From Microcaldota archaeon (GTDB lineage: Archaea > Micrarchaeota > Micrarchaeia > Norongarragalinales > Norongarragalinaceae), in assembly GCA_016214445.1 (NCBI GenBank), contig JACROM010000072.1:1-23431 (forward strand): DNA of 23,431 nucleotides. Reading direction: 5' to 3'. The notes below the pieces were generated by a model. The model was not told the DNA's origin. It ran no database searches and saw only the letters and a list, made by a program, of their open reading frames with translations. Positions 16,043 through 23,148 of the stretch are shown one piece after another; within the stretch, counting starts at the first letter, position 1, and each line of letters starts with the position of its first letter. Made by a program: the position numbers and the translations under genes.

Positions 16043-17212
16043 TCAATACAAGAAGCCGAAAATGAAGAGCGGCGCGCGGGGAGCGTCGAAGACCATGGCC
16101 TCGGACGCTATAACGTCCGGGTTCTGGACTGCCTTCTTGGAGGAACCTCCAACTTCGACAACGACGTCGCTGACCTTGAAATCGGGCGTTTTCTCGCCCC
16201 GCCGCGTTTTGTAGTATCCATCGATGGGCGCGTGGTTGGCGAAGAATTCTTCGCGCAAGGCCCCGCGTTCAGGCGAAGCGCTGAAGAAGCAACGGTATGG
16301 AACGGTCAGGTACACCTTTGGTTCTTTTTTTACGTCAACGCCAACATTCCTGCAAGGCAGCACTATCTTCAACAGGCCAACGTTTTGCAGGTCCGCCAGC
16401 ATCCGTATCAAAAGCGTCTTGTCCAAACCAAGTTTCTGGGAAACCGAGTTGTAACTGAACTCGTACGGTTGGGATGCCGCCAAGTGGTAAAGAAGGCGTT
16501 TGACATCCGCCTCGTACTTTATGCTTATGCTGCGCAAGGCAGCAAGGTCCCTCGTTATTATCTTCTCGATGCTGTTTTCGACTGCTTCCCTGAACCCTTC
16601 GCCGGAATAAAGCACGCCGCCAAACCGCATGTACTCATCGAAATATTGGGCGGCTTCCGAGTGCTTAAGTGCTATGTCGCGGCGGTTTGCCAGAAGCTCC
16701 TCGAAAGGATAACGCGGGATTTCAAACTCGCGGCGTATGTTGAGGTATTCCCTGAAAGAAACGGGCAGGAGTTCAAGCATTATCGCGCGGCGCGACAAGT
16801 CTGCCCCGCTTTGCCGTATTTTCAGGCTGGAGGAGCCGCTGAAAAACAGGCGGCAGTCGTGCTCATCGTAGACCGTCTTTACATCCTCCGCCCATGCGGC
16901 GTTTACATGTATTTCGTCTATGAATATGTTCCGGAACCCCTGCTTCCTGAGAGCGTCAACGACGTCATACAGGGAGTAGGGCGAAAGATAGGTTGCGTCG
17001 GCTGAAAAATAAACCGAGTTTTCGGCGACGCGGGCAAGCTGCAGCAGCAGAACTGTCTTGCCTATTCCCCGGAGGCCGCAAATCCCCACGAAGTATTCGC
17101 CGCTTACGCCGAGCGCCTTTTCGTACAAGTAACGCTTTTTTGGGTATTGCGAAGCCCACTCCTTCAATTTCTCGCTGTTCACGATTATTTTCTCGATTAT
17201 TGCCGCATCCAT
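16043..17212 (-). CDS. AAA+ ATPase with DUF4143-like end lacking the catalytic lysine
   Basis: This 389-residue protein has Walker A GLRGIGKT (46-53), Walker B NIFIDEIH (D99, E100), sensor 1 in LFFSGSSSLKI and the following LELLPVSFREYL, as in the other two ATPases here. The winged-helix region is present (YNSVSQKLGLDKTLLIRML). At the C-terminus the PD-(D/E)xK-like motif reads PDF (343-345) and then E353-V354-G355 in VVVEVGGSSKK, so the lysine of the E-x-K triplet is absent and nuclease chemistry is unlikely. The start is supported by a TATA box at 17234-17244. The three ATPases are clearly divergent paralogues. The function is not established. Confidence 0.85.
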   Translation of the reverse strand: MDAAIIEKIIVNSEKLKEWASQYPKKRYLYEKALGVSGEYFVGICGLRGIGKTVLLLQLARVAENSVYFSADATYLSPYSLYDVVDALRKQGFRNIFIDEIHVNAAWAEDVKTVYDEHDCRLFFSGSSSLKIRQSGADLSRRAIMLELLPVSFREYLNIRREFEIPRYPFEELLANRRDIALKHSEAAQYFDEYMRFGGVLYSGEGFREAVENSIEKIITRDLAALRSISIKYEADVKRLLYHLAASQPYEFSYNSVSQKLGLDKTLLIRMLADLQNVGLLKIVLPCRNVGVDVKKEPKVYLTVPYRCFFSASPERGALREEFFANHAPIDGYYKTRRGEKTPDFKVSDVVVEVGGSSKKAVQNPDVIASEAMVFDAPRAPLFIFGFLY

Positions 17213-17233
17213 GCTCTGAATATATGCAAAACC

Positions 17234-17283
17234 AAAATATAAACATTTTGTTTGGATAAAACTACAAAATGCTTACGTTTTGT
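17234..17283 (-). promoter_or_regulatory. TATA box and inverted repeats of the second ATPase gene
   Basis: On the minus strand GTTTATATTTT (17234-17244) is centred about 27 nt before the ATG at 17212. Immediately upstream lies an inverted repeat CATTTTG (17244-17250) / CAAAATG (17265-17271), overlapping a second one, ACAAAA (17264-17269) / TTTTGT (17278-17283). Position at the BRE side of the TATA box fits an operator. Confidence 0.5.
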
Positions 17284-17410
17284 CTTAATGACACCACATT
17301 ATGCGCCACTTTTAGCTCGTTTTGCAGTTTTAAGCCAGATTTTTCGCTAAAACACGCTTAAACACGCGCTTTTTGTCGGTCAATCACTACATTTTGCTGC
17401 CAGCGAGTAA

Positions 17411-17485
17411 ACGCCCGACTGGCGAAAACACCTGTTTGTCAAGAAGTGGAAGATAGAGTTCCTGAAAAATCTAAGTAAACTGTGA
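17411..17485 (+). pseudogene. C-terminal remnant of an NTase toxin paralogue
   Basis: The frame between TAA (17408-17410) and TGA (17483-17485) ends VKKWKIEFLKNLSKL. Aligned with the end of the intact AbiEii-like toxin (FKKWKNAFLNALAKR) 8 of 15 residues match, both immediately before the stop codon. Nothing upstream resembles the rest of the toxin, so only the tail survives. The match is short and could be chance; the same-position stop codon argues for homology. Confidence 0.4.
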
Positions 17486-17801
17486 AACCCCGGTTCTTTC
17501 AACTGGCGGGAACCGCTAAACGGAATTGAGACTAAGCAGGCGGGGCCTGAAGAGCGGGAGACTTCTACACAATTAAGCGGGAGCTTCAAAAGAGCAACTG
17601 GAGCTTAAGTGGCAGGGGCTTTAAGCGAGCAGTTGGAGCCTACTATGAAGAAGGCGCGGCAGGAGCCGCTTTAGCCAGATCCCCGCAGAACAGGAAGATT
17701 TCGTTCACATCTGACATCAGGAAAACGGTCTTTGGACTTGACGGCGGCTCCCGGCAACAGCGGCAACGCGCCCCCCGGCGGCTGCAACCCAGCTGTCCGC
17801 G
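17486..17801. other. Intergenic stretch with short degenerate repeats, no gene seen
   Basis: Between about 17549 and 17670 short motifs recur in degenerate form (AGCGGGAGCTT-like and GAGCAACTGGAGC / GAGCAGTTGGAGC). The last 130 bp before 17802 are GC-rich with small inverted repeats. No reading frame here looks coding, and no terminator with a T-run is evident. Confidence 0.4.
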
Positions 17802-19451
17802 TCAATTGTATAATTCCACTCCAATTGGCTGGAATGGAAACGGCGCTGACGGCGTGTTAGGGTCAACTCTGCCTTGCCTGCTGTAATAGCACATTACGCC
17901 GCTCGGGCCGCCTTTGACAAACTGCGCCTGGCTTTCCTGGACGCACCAGAGGTCGCCTTGGCCGATCTGACGAAGAACAACCCGCGAGGCAGGGTTTGAC
18001 TTGGCGTTCGTGAAAGTGAAGCCATTCTGGTCCACGATGTCGCCGCCTACAACAATCACGGCATTGTCAAAACCAAACTCTTTTGGAAGCGATAGCGATT
18101 CAGGGCCGTTGAAATTGAATTTTTCGAAGAAAGAGGACGCTGAAGAGGAAGAGGGTGGTTGGAAGAAAACAGCGTGCGCGGCATAGGCTGAAACAACGTC
18201 CCCCCAGCCCTGCAGCCCTCCACTCAACTTCTTGGGTGCAGTTGTTTTCGAACCGGCGGGCGTCTGCTCCGGCATCATTCCCATGCCTCCGGCCTGCTTG
18301 TTCTTGACGTAAGTTTCCAGGGTAAACTGCGAAAACTCGCCCACGTAGCACATTAGGCTGGTCGGACCGTTGAGCACTTCGCTTGGGCGCGGACCGCACC
18401 GCAAAATGCTGTAGCCTTTATCAGCGTAGAAAACTACTTTCGAGGCAACCGGATTCGGTTTGATTGGGGCAAGAAACGTGTACTTGGTTTCAAAGGCCCC
18501 TGACGGCGGCTGAAGCCTGCCCACGTACAATTCCGCGTCTGCGCCAAGATCCAGCTCCAACCTCTCTTTGAACGAGCGGGTCTTTGGAAGTTGAAGTTTG
18601 AGGTTGGCTTTCAAAGGCCGGAAGAATACTGCTTGCGCCTTGTGAGCGCCAGTCAACAGTTCTGGCGGAACAAAAGCCTCGCCTTCCGCGCCCTGCATTC
18701 CAGCCATTCCAGCCGGAAGCTTTCCTGCAGCCGGCTCAATTGCGGCAGGCCGGGTTTTGCCGTAGTCCATCATGCCGAAGCCGCCTGTCTTAGGCACTGG
18801 CTTAGCTTCCACAAGCCCCTGCGGAGGAAAGTCTTTCTTATCTTCGGCCTTGCAGTTGTCTTTTTCCAAAGCGAGCCTCACCCTCACCTTGCCTTTGTTG
18901 TTGATGCTGAAGCTCTTCCGCGTTTTGTCTTTGCCGGTCCACAAGAATTCGTACGCTATCCTGTCGCTTTTCTTCTTGGACGCCGGGTCGATGATCATTT
19001 GAATTTTTAACCCGAGCCGCGAAAGCTTTATTGAATACGAGCCGTCGTTCCGAAGCGTGAACGTTTTTTCATCCAGCTTCTCGCAATCTTTCCCTTCGGC
19101 ACAAAACGTTTTCCAGAAAGACTGCGGAGACTCTACGTCTTCCCCTTTTTTCTTCCAAGCTCCTGAAAGCCCTACGGACAACTTAATGCCTTCGGACTCG
19201 TGGAGCTTCTTCTCTTTTTCAGCAACAGCAGTAAAAACTAGGTCTCCGTCGAAAAGCTCTGGCGACTCTAACGCACTTATGCTGGCGCTCTGAAAGTCAA
19301 AGGAAGTTATTTTAGCAACGCAACCGCTGCCGCCACCGTCTGCAGTTACAAAACCAGTAACGCTGCCTTGCCCGAACAAAAACAAACTGAACACTACGGC
19401 AACGCCTATCATCAAAAGCCAGAAGTTCCTGAAAGACTCAAGAAAAGACAT
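17802..19451 (-). CDS. Membrane-anchored surface protein with a tandemly duplicated domain
   Basis: I do not recognise the family. The 549 residues start with a signal anchor (about 10-30, WLLMIGVAVVFSLFLFGQG) ending in VTGFV, seen in many archaeal secreted proteins. A first beta-rich domain (about 40-200) holds four cysteines. A Gly/Met/Pro-rich linker (about 222-260) leads to domain A (about 270-375), a second such linker (GGMGMMPEQTPAG) and domain B (about 421-535). A and B are homologous: A(Q/H)AVFF(R/Q)P at the start, NPxAS(K/R)VV in the middle, and GPxxxMCY near the end, each with one extra cysteine. The start has a GGTGA ribosome binding site 4 nt upstream. It follows the 211-aa surface gene on the same strand, with the second double-hairpin element between. 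Confidence 0.75.
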   Translation of the reverse strand: MSFLESFRNFWLLMIGVAVVFSLFLFGQGSVTGFVTADGGGSGCVAKITSFDFQSASISALESPELFDGDLVFTAVAEKEKKLHESEGIKLSVGLSGAWKKKGEDVESPQSFWKTFCAEGKDCEKLDEKTFTLRNDGSYSIKLSRLGLKIQMIIDPASKKKSDRIAYEFLWTGKDKTRKSFSINNKGKVRVRLALEKDNCKAEDKKDFPPQGLVEAKPVPKTGGFGMMDYGKTRPAAIEPAAGKLPAGMAGMQGAEGEAFVPPELLTGAHKAQAVFFRPLKANLKLQLPKTRSFKERLELDLGADAELYVGRLQPPSGAFETKYTFLAPIKPNPVASKVVFYADKGYSILRCGPRPSEVLNGPTSLMCYVGEFSQFTLETYVKNKQAGGMGMMPEQTPAGSKTTAPKKLSGGLQGWGDVVSAYAAHAVFFQPPSSSSASSFFEKFNFNGPESLSLPKEFGFDNAVIVVGGDIVDQNGFTFTNAKSNPASRVVLRQIGQGDLWCVQESQAQFVKGGPSGVMCYYSRQGRVDPNTPSAPFPFQPIGVELYN

Positions 19452-19480
19452 TGTTCACCAAAACACTCAAACACCTAGAG

Positions 19481-19615
19481 CAACACAACTATAGTAACCC
19501 GCGGAAATAAAACAACGAAAGAGCCGCGGGTTACTACCTACCAAACAGCTTGAAAGTTTCGTGAAACTTTCAAGGTTTGGTATAACTCATCAAACAACTC
19601 AACTATAGTATCCCG
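19481..19615. repeat. 21-bp direct repeat flanking the second double-hairpin element
   Basis: CAACACAACTATAGTAACCCG at 19481-19501 and its near copy at 19595-19615 match at 19 of 21 positions. The first copy spans the left end of the double-hairpin element; the second covers the last codons and stop of the upstream gene. The last part of the repeat (TATAGTA then CCCG) therefore duplicates the element end at a second place. Confidence 0.6.
19492..19582. mobile_element. 91-bp double-hairpin element, second example, TA-flanked
   Basis: Hairpin 1 (19492-19536) has perfect 13-bp arms TAGTAACCCGCGG / CCGCGGGTTACTA and a 19-nt loop. Two nucleotides later hairpin 2 (19539-19582) has an outer 8-bp stem TACCAAAC / GTTTGGTA, a 2-nt bulge and an inner perfect 12-bp stem with a 2-nt loop. 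TA flanks the whole (19490-19491 and 19583-19584). The dimensions (45 + 2 + 44) nearly equal those of the element in the toxin gene (44 + 2 + 44), and every hairpin has TA at both ends, yet the internal sequences differ. It lies between two surface-protein genes, where in RNA it would form strong structures that could end or process the upstream message. Confidence 0.65.
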
Positions 19616-20238
19616 GTACTTCCGGCGTCACTTCCCCCCCCCTCTAGTTTTCTGCACTCGACGGTTAGACTCGTTGCGGTACTCTTGCCGGCAGTAACCG
19701 TACATGTCACACCACCGCTGCCGCTTGAGCTAAAATACCCTGAAAGCTTCTTAGTTGTATCATCATTGCTCGTCTCATCCAGCAAGAAAGCCACGAGCAT
19801 TTGCGCGACTGAGTCTAAAGCCTCACAAACGGTGGCATTAACCTTATTATCCGCGCAGTCTAATTCTACGTCCAACTTTCCGTCGTCGAGCACAATAGTG
19901 ATGACGCCTTTATCTGAAGCAGTCTGTTTTCTCGTGTAAGAGATTGTGACGGCATCTTTGGCATGCTCAATCAATGGTTTTATCTTGTCTTGTTTTTCCA
20001 AAAACGTTTTAAGATTTTTGTCCAGACCGTCCGGCTCAGCAAACCAAATGTTCAGCTTGTTCATGTTGTACAACGTCAACGCGGGCTGTTCGGAGGCAAA
20101 CAACACAGCAGAAGAAGAAGACAGCCCTCTTTGGACCGCCAAACCGCTTAAGACTTGCTGTGGCCCGGCCGCGTAGAACATGACGGCGAAGGCTAAACCG
20201 AAGAGGGCATAGAAACGGAAGTCGAGCGCGTCTGCCAT
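19603..20238 (-). CDS. Membrane-anchored hypothetical surface protein
   Basis: I do not recognise the family. The start is set at ATG 20238 (MADALDFRFY) rather than the longer frame to 20307, because a TATA box (TTTATATAT on the minus strand) lies about 25 nt upstream and would be inside the longer frame. The 211-residue product has a transmembrane anchor (about 9-24, LFGLAFAVMFYAAG) near the N-terminus and an alpha-beta external part containing TLYNMNKLNIWF, a lysine-rich helix and VITIVLDDGKLDVEL. It has four cysteines and a Ser/Gly/Thr-rich segment before a Gly-rich tail. The last codons lie inside the 21-bp direct repeat, so the exact C-terminus may be a product of that rearrangement. It is probably co-regulated with the 549-aa gene. 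Confidence 0.7.
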   Translation of the reverse strand: MADALDFRFYALFGLAFAVMFYAAGPQQVLSGLAVQRGLSSSSAVLFASEQPALTLYNMNKLNIWFAEPDGLDKNLKTFLEKQDKIKPLIEHAKDAVTISYTRKQTASDKGVITIVLDDGKLDVELDCADNKVNATVCEALDSVAQMLVAFLLDETSNDDTTKKLSGYFSSSGSGGVTCTVTAGKSTATSLTVECRKLEGGGSDAGSTGIL

Positions 20239-20258
20239 GAGTTGTTTTGCCGCTTCGG

Positions 20259-20268
20259 AATATATAAA
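20259..20268 (-). promoter_or_regulatory. TATA box of the 211-residue surface protein gene
   Basis: TTTATATATT on the minus strand is centred about 25 nt before the ATG at 20238 and fits a leaderless transcript. It decides the start codon of that gene. Confidence 0.65.
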
Positions 20269-20358
20269 GGTGATTTTTGCAGTTGGAAAACCTAAGAGAG
20301 GAAACACTCGAAACAGAGGAAAGGGAAACGAGCGAAAAAACGCATTGGGGCATATGCT

Positions 20359-20418
20359 TCAGCCGGGGCTTTCCGCCGAAACCAGCCGCTGCATCTTCCG
20401 CGAAAACAGCCGCACCGC
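20359..20418 (-). pseudogene. 60-bp copy of the 3' end of the HepT gene
   Basis: The 19 codons AVRLFSRKMQRLVSAESPG plus stop closely match the end of the intact HepT gene (AVRLFSQKMQQLVSTDSSG plus stop, 22295-22354): 53 of 60 bases are identical. Similarity ends sharply on both sides, and a TAA precedes the first codon in frame. This is either the last remnant of a second HEPN toxin gene or a small repeat that supplies C-terminal ends. The rest of 20308-20606 contains no gene. Confidence 0.65.
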
Positions 20419-20509
20419 TTAAATCTTCGCTTGCACCTTGCAAAAAGTAGCTGAAAAGTGACAACTGCAGTTTACAATTTGAAGTGCCAAATGCAAACTC
20501 AGAACTAGC

Positions 20510-20584
20510 GATTTTGACTACCGAACTACTCAAAATCTACACGATTTTGATTAGTCTACTGTTCAAAAAGGCAATGTTTAAATA
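20510..20584 (+). promoter_or_regulatory. GATTTTGA half-sites and TATA box of the third ATPase gene
   Basis: GATTTTGA occurs at 20510-20517 and 20543-20550, with its complement TCAAAATC at 20530-20537, giving two overlapping inverted repeats with 12-nt and 5-nt spacers. The TATA-like GTTTAAATA (20576-20584) lies about 26 nt before the ATG at 20607. The half-sites sit 26-66 nt upstream of the TATA box, which would suit an activator or a repressor array. Confidence 0.5.
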
Positions 20585-20606
20585 CTGGTTTGCCTAAAAA
20601 GGTTGC

Positions 20607-21911
20607 ATGGCGGACTTGGCAAAACTGCGCGCGCTCGAGGAACTCAACCCGTGGTGGCTGACTGGCGAGGTGCCGAGCGGATTGCTGGGCTTGGAGAGGC
20701 GCGAGCACCTCGCAGAAATAACGAGGAACTTGGACAAGGACGACGTGACGATAGTCTCGGGGATACGCAGGTCCGGCAAGACGACGCTCCTGTACCAGAC
20801 GATAGCATCCCTGCTCAGGGAAAAGAAAGTGAACCCGCGGAACATCCTCCTCGTCAACTGCGACGACGCCACCATGGAAAACCTCTTCGAAGGCGTCCAC
20901 GACATCGTTTCCACCTTCAACGCCTCGGCGGAAGGGAAAAAATACGTTTTTCTGGACGAAGTCCAATACTTCAGGGACTGGGAGAGGCAACTGAAAAACG
21001 CGTACGACCGGTTCAGGAAAACCGTTAAGCTGGTTGTTTCCGGGTCGAGCGCCGTGCTTTCCAAAAGCAGGGACATGTACCTGCTGACCGGCAGGTTTTG
21101 GCCGGTAAGCGTCCACCCGTTCTCTTTCCGGGAGTTCCTGGAACTGAAGGGCGTCAAGCTCCAGGACGCGGCAGACTGGTATGCGGAATACGCGCCCCTG
21201 GACTTGGACAGGCGCCTGCAACAGTACCTCGAGTACGGCGGCTTCCCGCAGATAATAACCGAGGACGACCCGGCCGAAAAAACGAAGATTGCGCGGCTGT
21301 ACCTCGAGACGATAATATACAAGGACATAATCAAGCTGTGGGAAGTCAAGGACGCAGCTGCGCTGGAAAGGCTTTGCAGGTTCCTCCTGCAGAACATCGG
21401 CCAGAGGTTCAGCTACCGTAGGGTGGCGGACACGCTGCAAACGAACCTGAAGACAACCCAGAATTACATAGAATACCTCTCCAACTCGTTCCTCATCTGC
21501 TTCGTCGAACACTATTCCGGAAGCTCCGCGCAACAGATAAAGAAAGAGAAGAAAGTCTTCGCAGCGGACAACGCCCTGCACACGGCGTTTTTCAAGGCAG
21601 GTGATTTCGGCTCGCTGGCCGAAAACGCGGTATTCAACCACCTGAAGAGAAAGCACGCGAAGCTTCACTACTGGAAAAACAAGCACGAGGCCGACTTCGT
21701 CTTCGAGGACGACGGCGTGCCGGTGCCTGTTGAAGTCAAGTACCAGCGGGCGCTGAACCCGGAGGACTTTAAGTGCTTCCATTCCTTCTTCAAGCACTTC
21801 AGCTCCTCAAGAGGGGGCGTGCTCGTCACGAGAAACGATTTCGGGACGAAACGCACTGATGACGGCAGGACAATCCGCATCGTCCCCCTGTGGCTCTTCC
21901 TGCTGGAATGA
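20607..21911 (+). CDS. Archaeal AAA+ ATPase with DUF4143-like nuclease fold
   Basis: The 434-residue protein is the most canonical of the three ATPases: Walker A GIRRSGKTT (52-60), Walker B YVFLDEVQ at about 113-120, sensor 1 in LVVSGSSAVLS, then LTGRFWPVSVHPFSFREFL, which matches the family's T-G-R and F-S-F-R-E-F signature. A winged-helix region follows (RFSYRRVADTL). The C-terminal nuclease-like motif is complete: D363 in HEADFVFED and E376-V377-K378 in VEVKY. The start follows a TATA box by about 26 nt. It is monocistronic, with operator-like half-sites upstream. Its biological role is not established. Confidence 0.9.
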   Translation: MADLAKLRALEELNPWWLTGEVPSGLLGLERREHLAEITRNLDKDDVTIVSGIRRSGKTTLLYQTIASLLREKKVNPRNILLVNCDDATMENLFEGVHDIVSTFNASAEGKKYVFLDEVQYFRDWERQLKNAYDRFRKTVKLVVSGSSAVLSKSRDMYLLTGRFWPVSVHPFSFREFLELKGVKLQDAADWYAEYAPLDLDRRLQQYLEYGGFPQIITEDDPAEKTKIARLYLETIIYKDIIKLWEVKDAAALERLCRFLLQNIGQRFSYRRVADTLQTNLKTTQNYIEYLSNSFLICFVEHYSGSSAQQIKKEKKVFAADNALHTAFFKAGDFGSLAENAVFNHLKRKHAKLHYWKNKHEADFVFEDDGVPVPVEVKYQRALNPEDFKCFHSFFKHFSSSRGGVLVTRNDFGTKRTDDGRTIRIVPLWLFLLE

Positions 21912-22294
21912 CGAGCTTTTCGTTCCCGGGGACGCCCAATGCTTTCGAGTGTTTCAGTTGAGTGCAGCAGGCCTTCCTCCTCGAGTGACGCTCTTTCCGT
22001 TCCCTGCGGCCCTGCGCGTTACGGTAATAGCGCATCGCAAAAATAAGAACGTCTGCAATGGCCTCAAAGTGGGCACGGTCTCAAAAGTTGCCAGCGCAGC
22101 AGTTGTCGCAGAAAGGTGAAGGGTCTGCAATGGCCTCAAAGTGGGCACGGTCTCAAAAGAGCGCACAGCTTCAAAGAAGGCACAACCAAAATATGGCACA
22201 ACCTCAAAAAGGAAGCGCGAACATTACCGCGCGAAGCCGAAGGCGTAAAACGAAGAAAAGCGAAGGCGGAAAAACGCGTGAAGAGATAACGGCG
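21909..22294. repeat. Direct-repeat region: 37-bp exact pair plus degenerate copies
   Basis: A 37-bp sequence beginning GTCTGCAATGGCCTCAAAGT is present without change at 22051-22087 and 22123-22159 (period 72). Weaker echoes follow at 22160-22205 (GGCACAACCAAAA, GGCACAACCTCAAAAAGG). Upstream, 21909-21935 and 21986-22010 are related to each other (TGACG, then CGTTCCC; period 77). The interval to the HepT stop contains no gene. Two exact units do not make a CRISPR array and no cas gene is near. Confidence 0.65.
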
Positions 22295-22729
22295 TCAGCC
22301 GGAGCTGTCTGTTGAAACCAGCTGCTGCATCTTCTGCGAAAACAGCCGCACCGCGTGAACCGAATTCAGGATGCGGAAAACGTCCTTTTCGGAAAAATCG
22401 CTGTATTCGTGCGCCAACATGTTCCGGTAGCCCACAAGCGAGGACAGTTCCTTCTCCAGTTTCCCGTCAATCAGGCTGGCCTCAGAAAGAAGCCTGAAAA
22501 TGTCGCGGTAGGTGGACGGCACGCCGAGTTTTTTCGCGGCAACTATCTCTTCGCCCAAATCTATGGCGCGGTTCAGGATGGAAAACAAGACCATCGATGC
22601 GGCGTAAAACGTCTTGCGGTCGCGCAAGTCGCTGGCGTGCCGCGCGTTCAACGAAGCCAAGTCGCCGAAATACCGGTCCATGTCCAGAAAAATTTGCTTC
22701 AGGCGCTGGAGGTCGTACATTTTTTGCAT
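22295..22729 (-). CDS. hepT: HepT-like HEPN toxin (type VII TA)
   Basis: The 144-residue, all-helical protein carries the HEPN nuclease signature R-x4-H-x-Y: R102, H107 and Y109 in YRNMLAHEYS. HepT is an RNase that is silenced when its partner MntA adds AMP groups to the tyrosine of this motif. The start is ATG 22729, which shares its A with the stop of mntA (TGATG); a TTG one codon earlier is possible but unnecessary. The gene order here is mntA then hepT. All active-site residues are present and the length is usual, so it should be functional. A 60-bp copy of its 3' end lies at 20359-20418. Confidence 0.88.
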   Translation of the reverse strand: MQKMYDLQRLKQIFLDMDRYFGDLASLNARHASDLRDRKTFYAASMVLFSILNRAIDLGEEIVAAKKLGVPSTYRDIFRLLSEASLIDGKLEKELSSLVGYRNMLAHEYSDFSEKDVFRILNSVHAVRLFSQKMQQLVSTDSSG

Positions 22730-23088
22730 CAACCAAGAAACCGTTTGATGACGCTGCTGAAGTCAAGGTAGTCGCGCAGCGCGCGTACCGTGACGCGGTG
22801 GAGCTTCAGCTCGTTCTTTGAGTGCAATAAAACCCCTTCCTTCAACATTTTGAAACGAAGGAGAAGCGGCAGGTCCCAAAAGACCCGCACGTCAACATTT
22901 TTTGAAGCGCAACCCAGAACGTCTTCCTTCTCCGCACGGGATAGCGGCGTTTCGCTCACGACGCACAAGTCGGCGTCCGAGTACGGCCTGGCCGTGCCCT
23001 TTGCGCGGGAACCGAACAGGTAAACGGCCAAAACAAACGGCTTCGAACTTAACTCCTTCAAAGAACCTGCCCAAGAACTTGAGTCCAT
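22729..23088 (-). CDS. mntA: MntA-like nucleotidyltransferase antitoxin (type VII TA)
   Basis: The product has the minimal nucleotidyltransferase motif G-S-x10-D-x-D: G26, S27, D38 and D40 in LFGSRAKGTARPYSDADLCV, with a likely third carboxylate D66 in VDVRVF. MntA AMPylates the HepT toxin and so neutralises it. The start is taken as ATG 23088 (MDSSSW): AAGGAG lies just upstream and a TATA-like TTAATAA (23113-23119) is about 28 nt away, inside the longer frame that runs to a TTG at 23133. This gives 119 residues; the longer version would have 134. The stop overlaps the hepT start (TGATG), which supports coupled translation. Confidence 0.85.
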   Translation of the reverse strand: MDSSSWAGSLKELSSKPFVLAVYLFGSRAKGTARPYSDADLCVVSETPLSRAEKEDVLGCASKNVDVRVFWDLPLLLRFKMLKEGVLLHSKNELKLHRVTVRALRDYLDFSSVIKRFLG

Positions 23089-23112
23089 ACGCTCCTTAGC
23101 GTTCCGGGCCTT

Positions 23113-23119
23113 ATTAAGC
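23113..23119 (-). promoter_or_regulatory. TATA-like box of the mntA-hepT operon
   Basis: TTAATAA on the minus strand is centred about 28 nt before ATG 23088. It is weaker than the other boxes in the window but is well placed, and it favours the shorter mntA start. Confidence 0.4.
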
Positions 23120-23148
23120 ATTTTGAGAAACAAAAAGCACCTTCAAGA

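Noticed and set aside
20239..20307. Longer N-terminus for the 211-residue surface protein
   Set aside because: The TATA box at 20259-20268 would lie inside the coding sequence.
22051..22159. Possible CRISPR array
   Set aside because: Only two exact copies, one interval, degenerate echoes and no cas genes.
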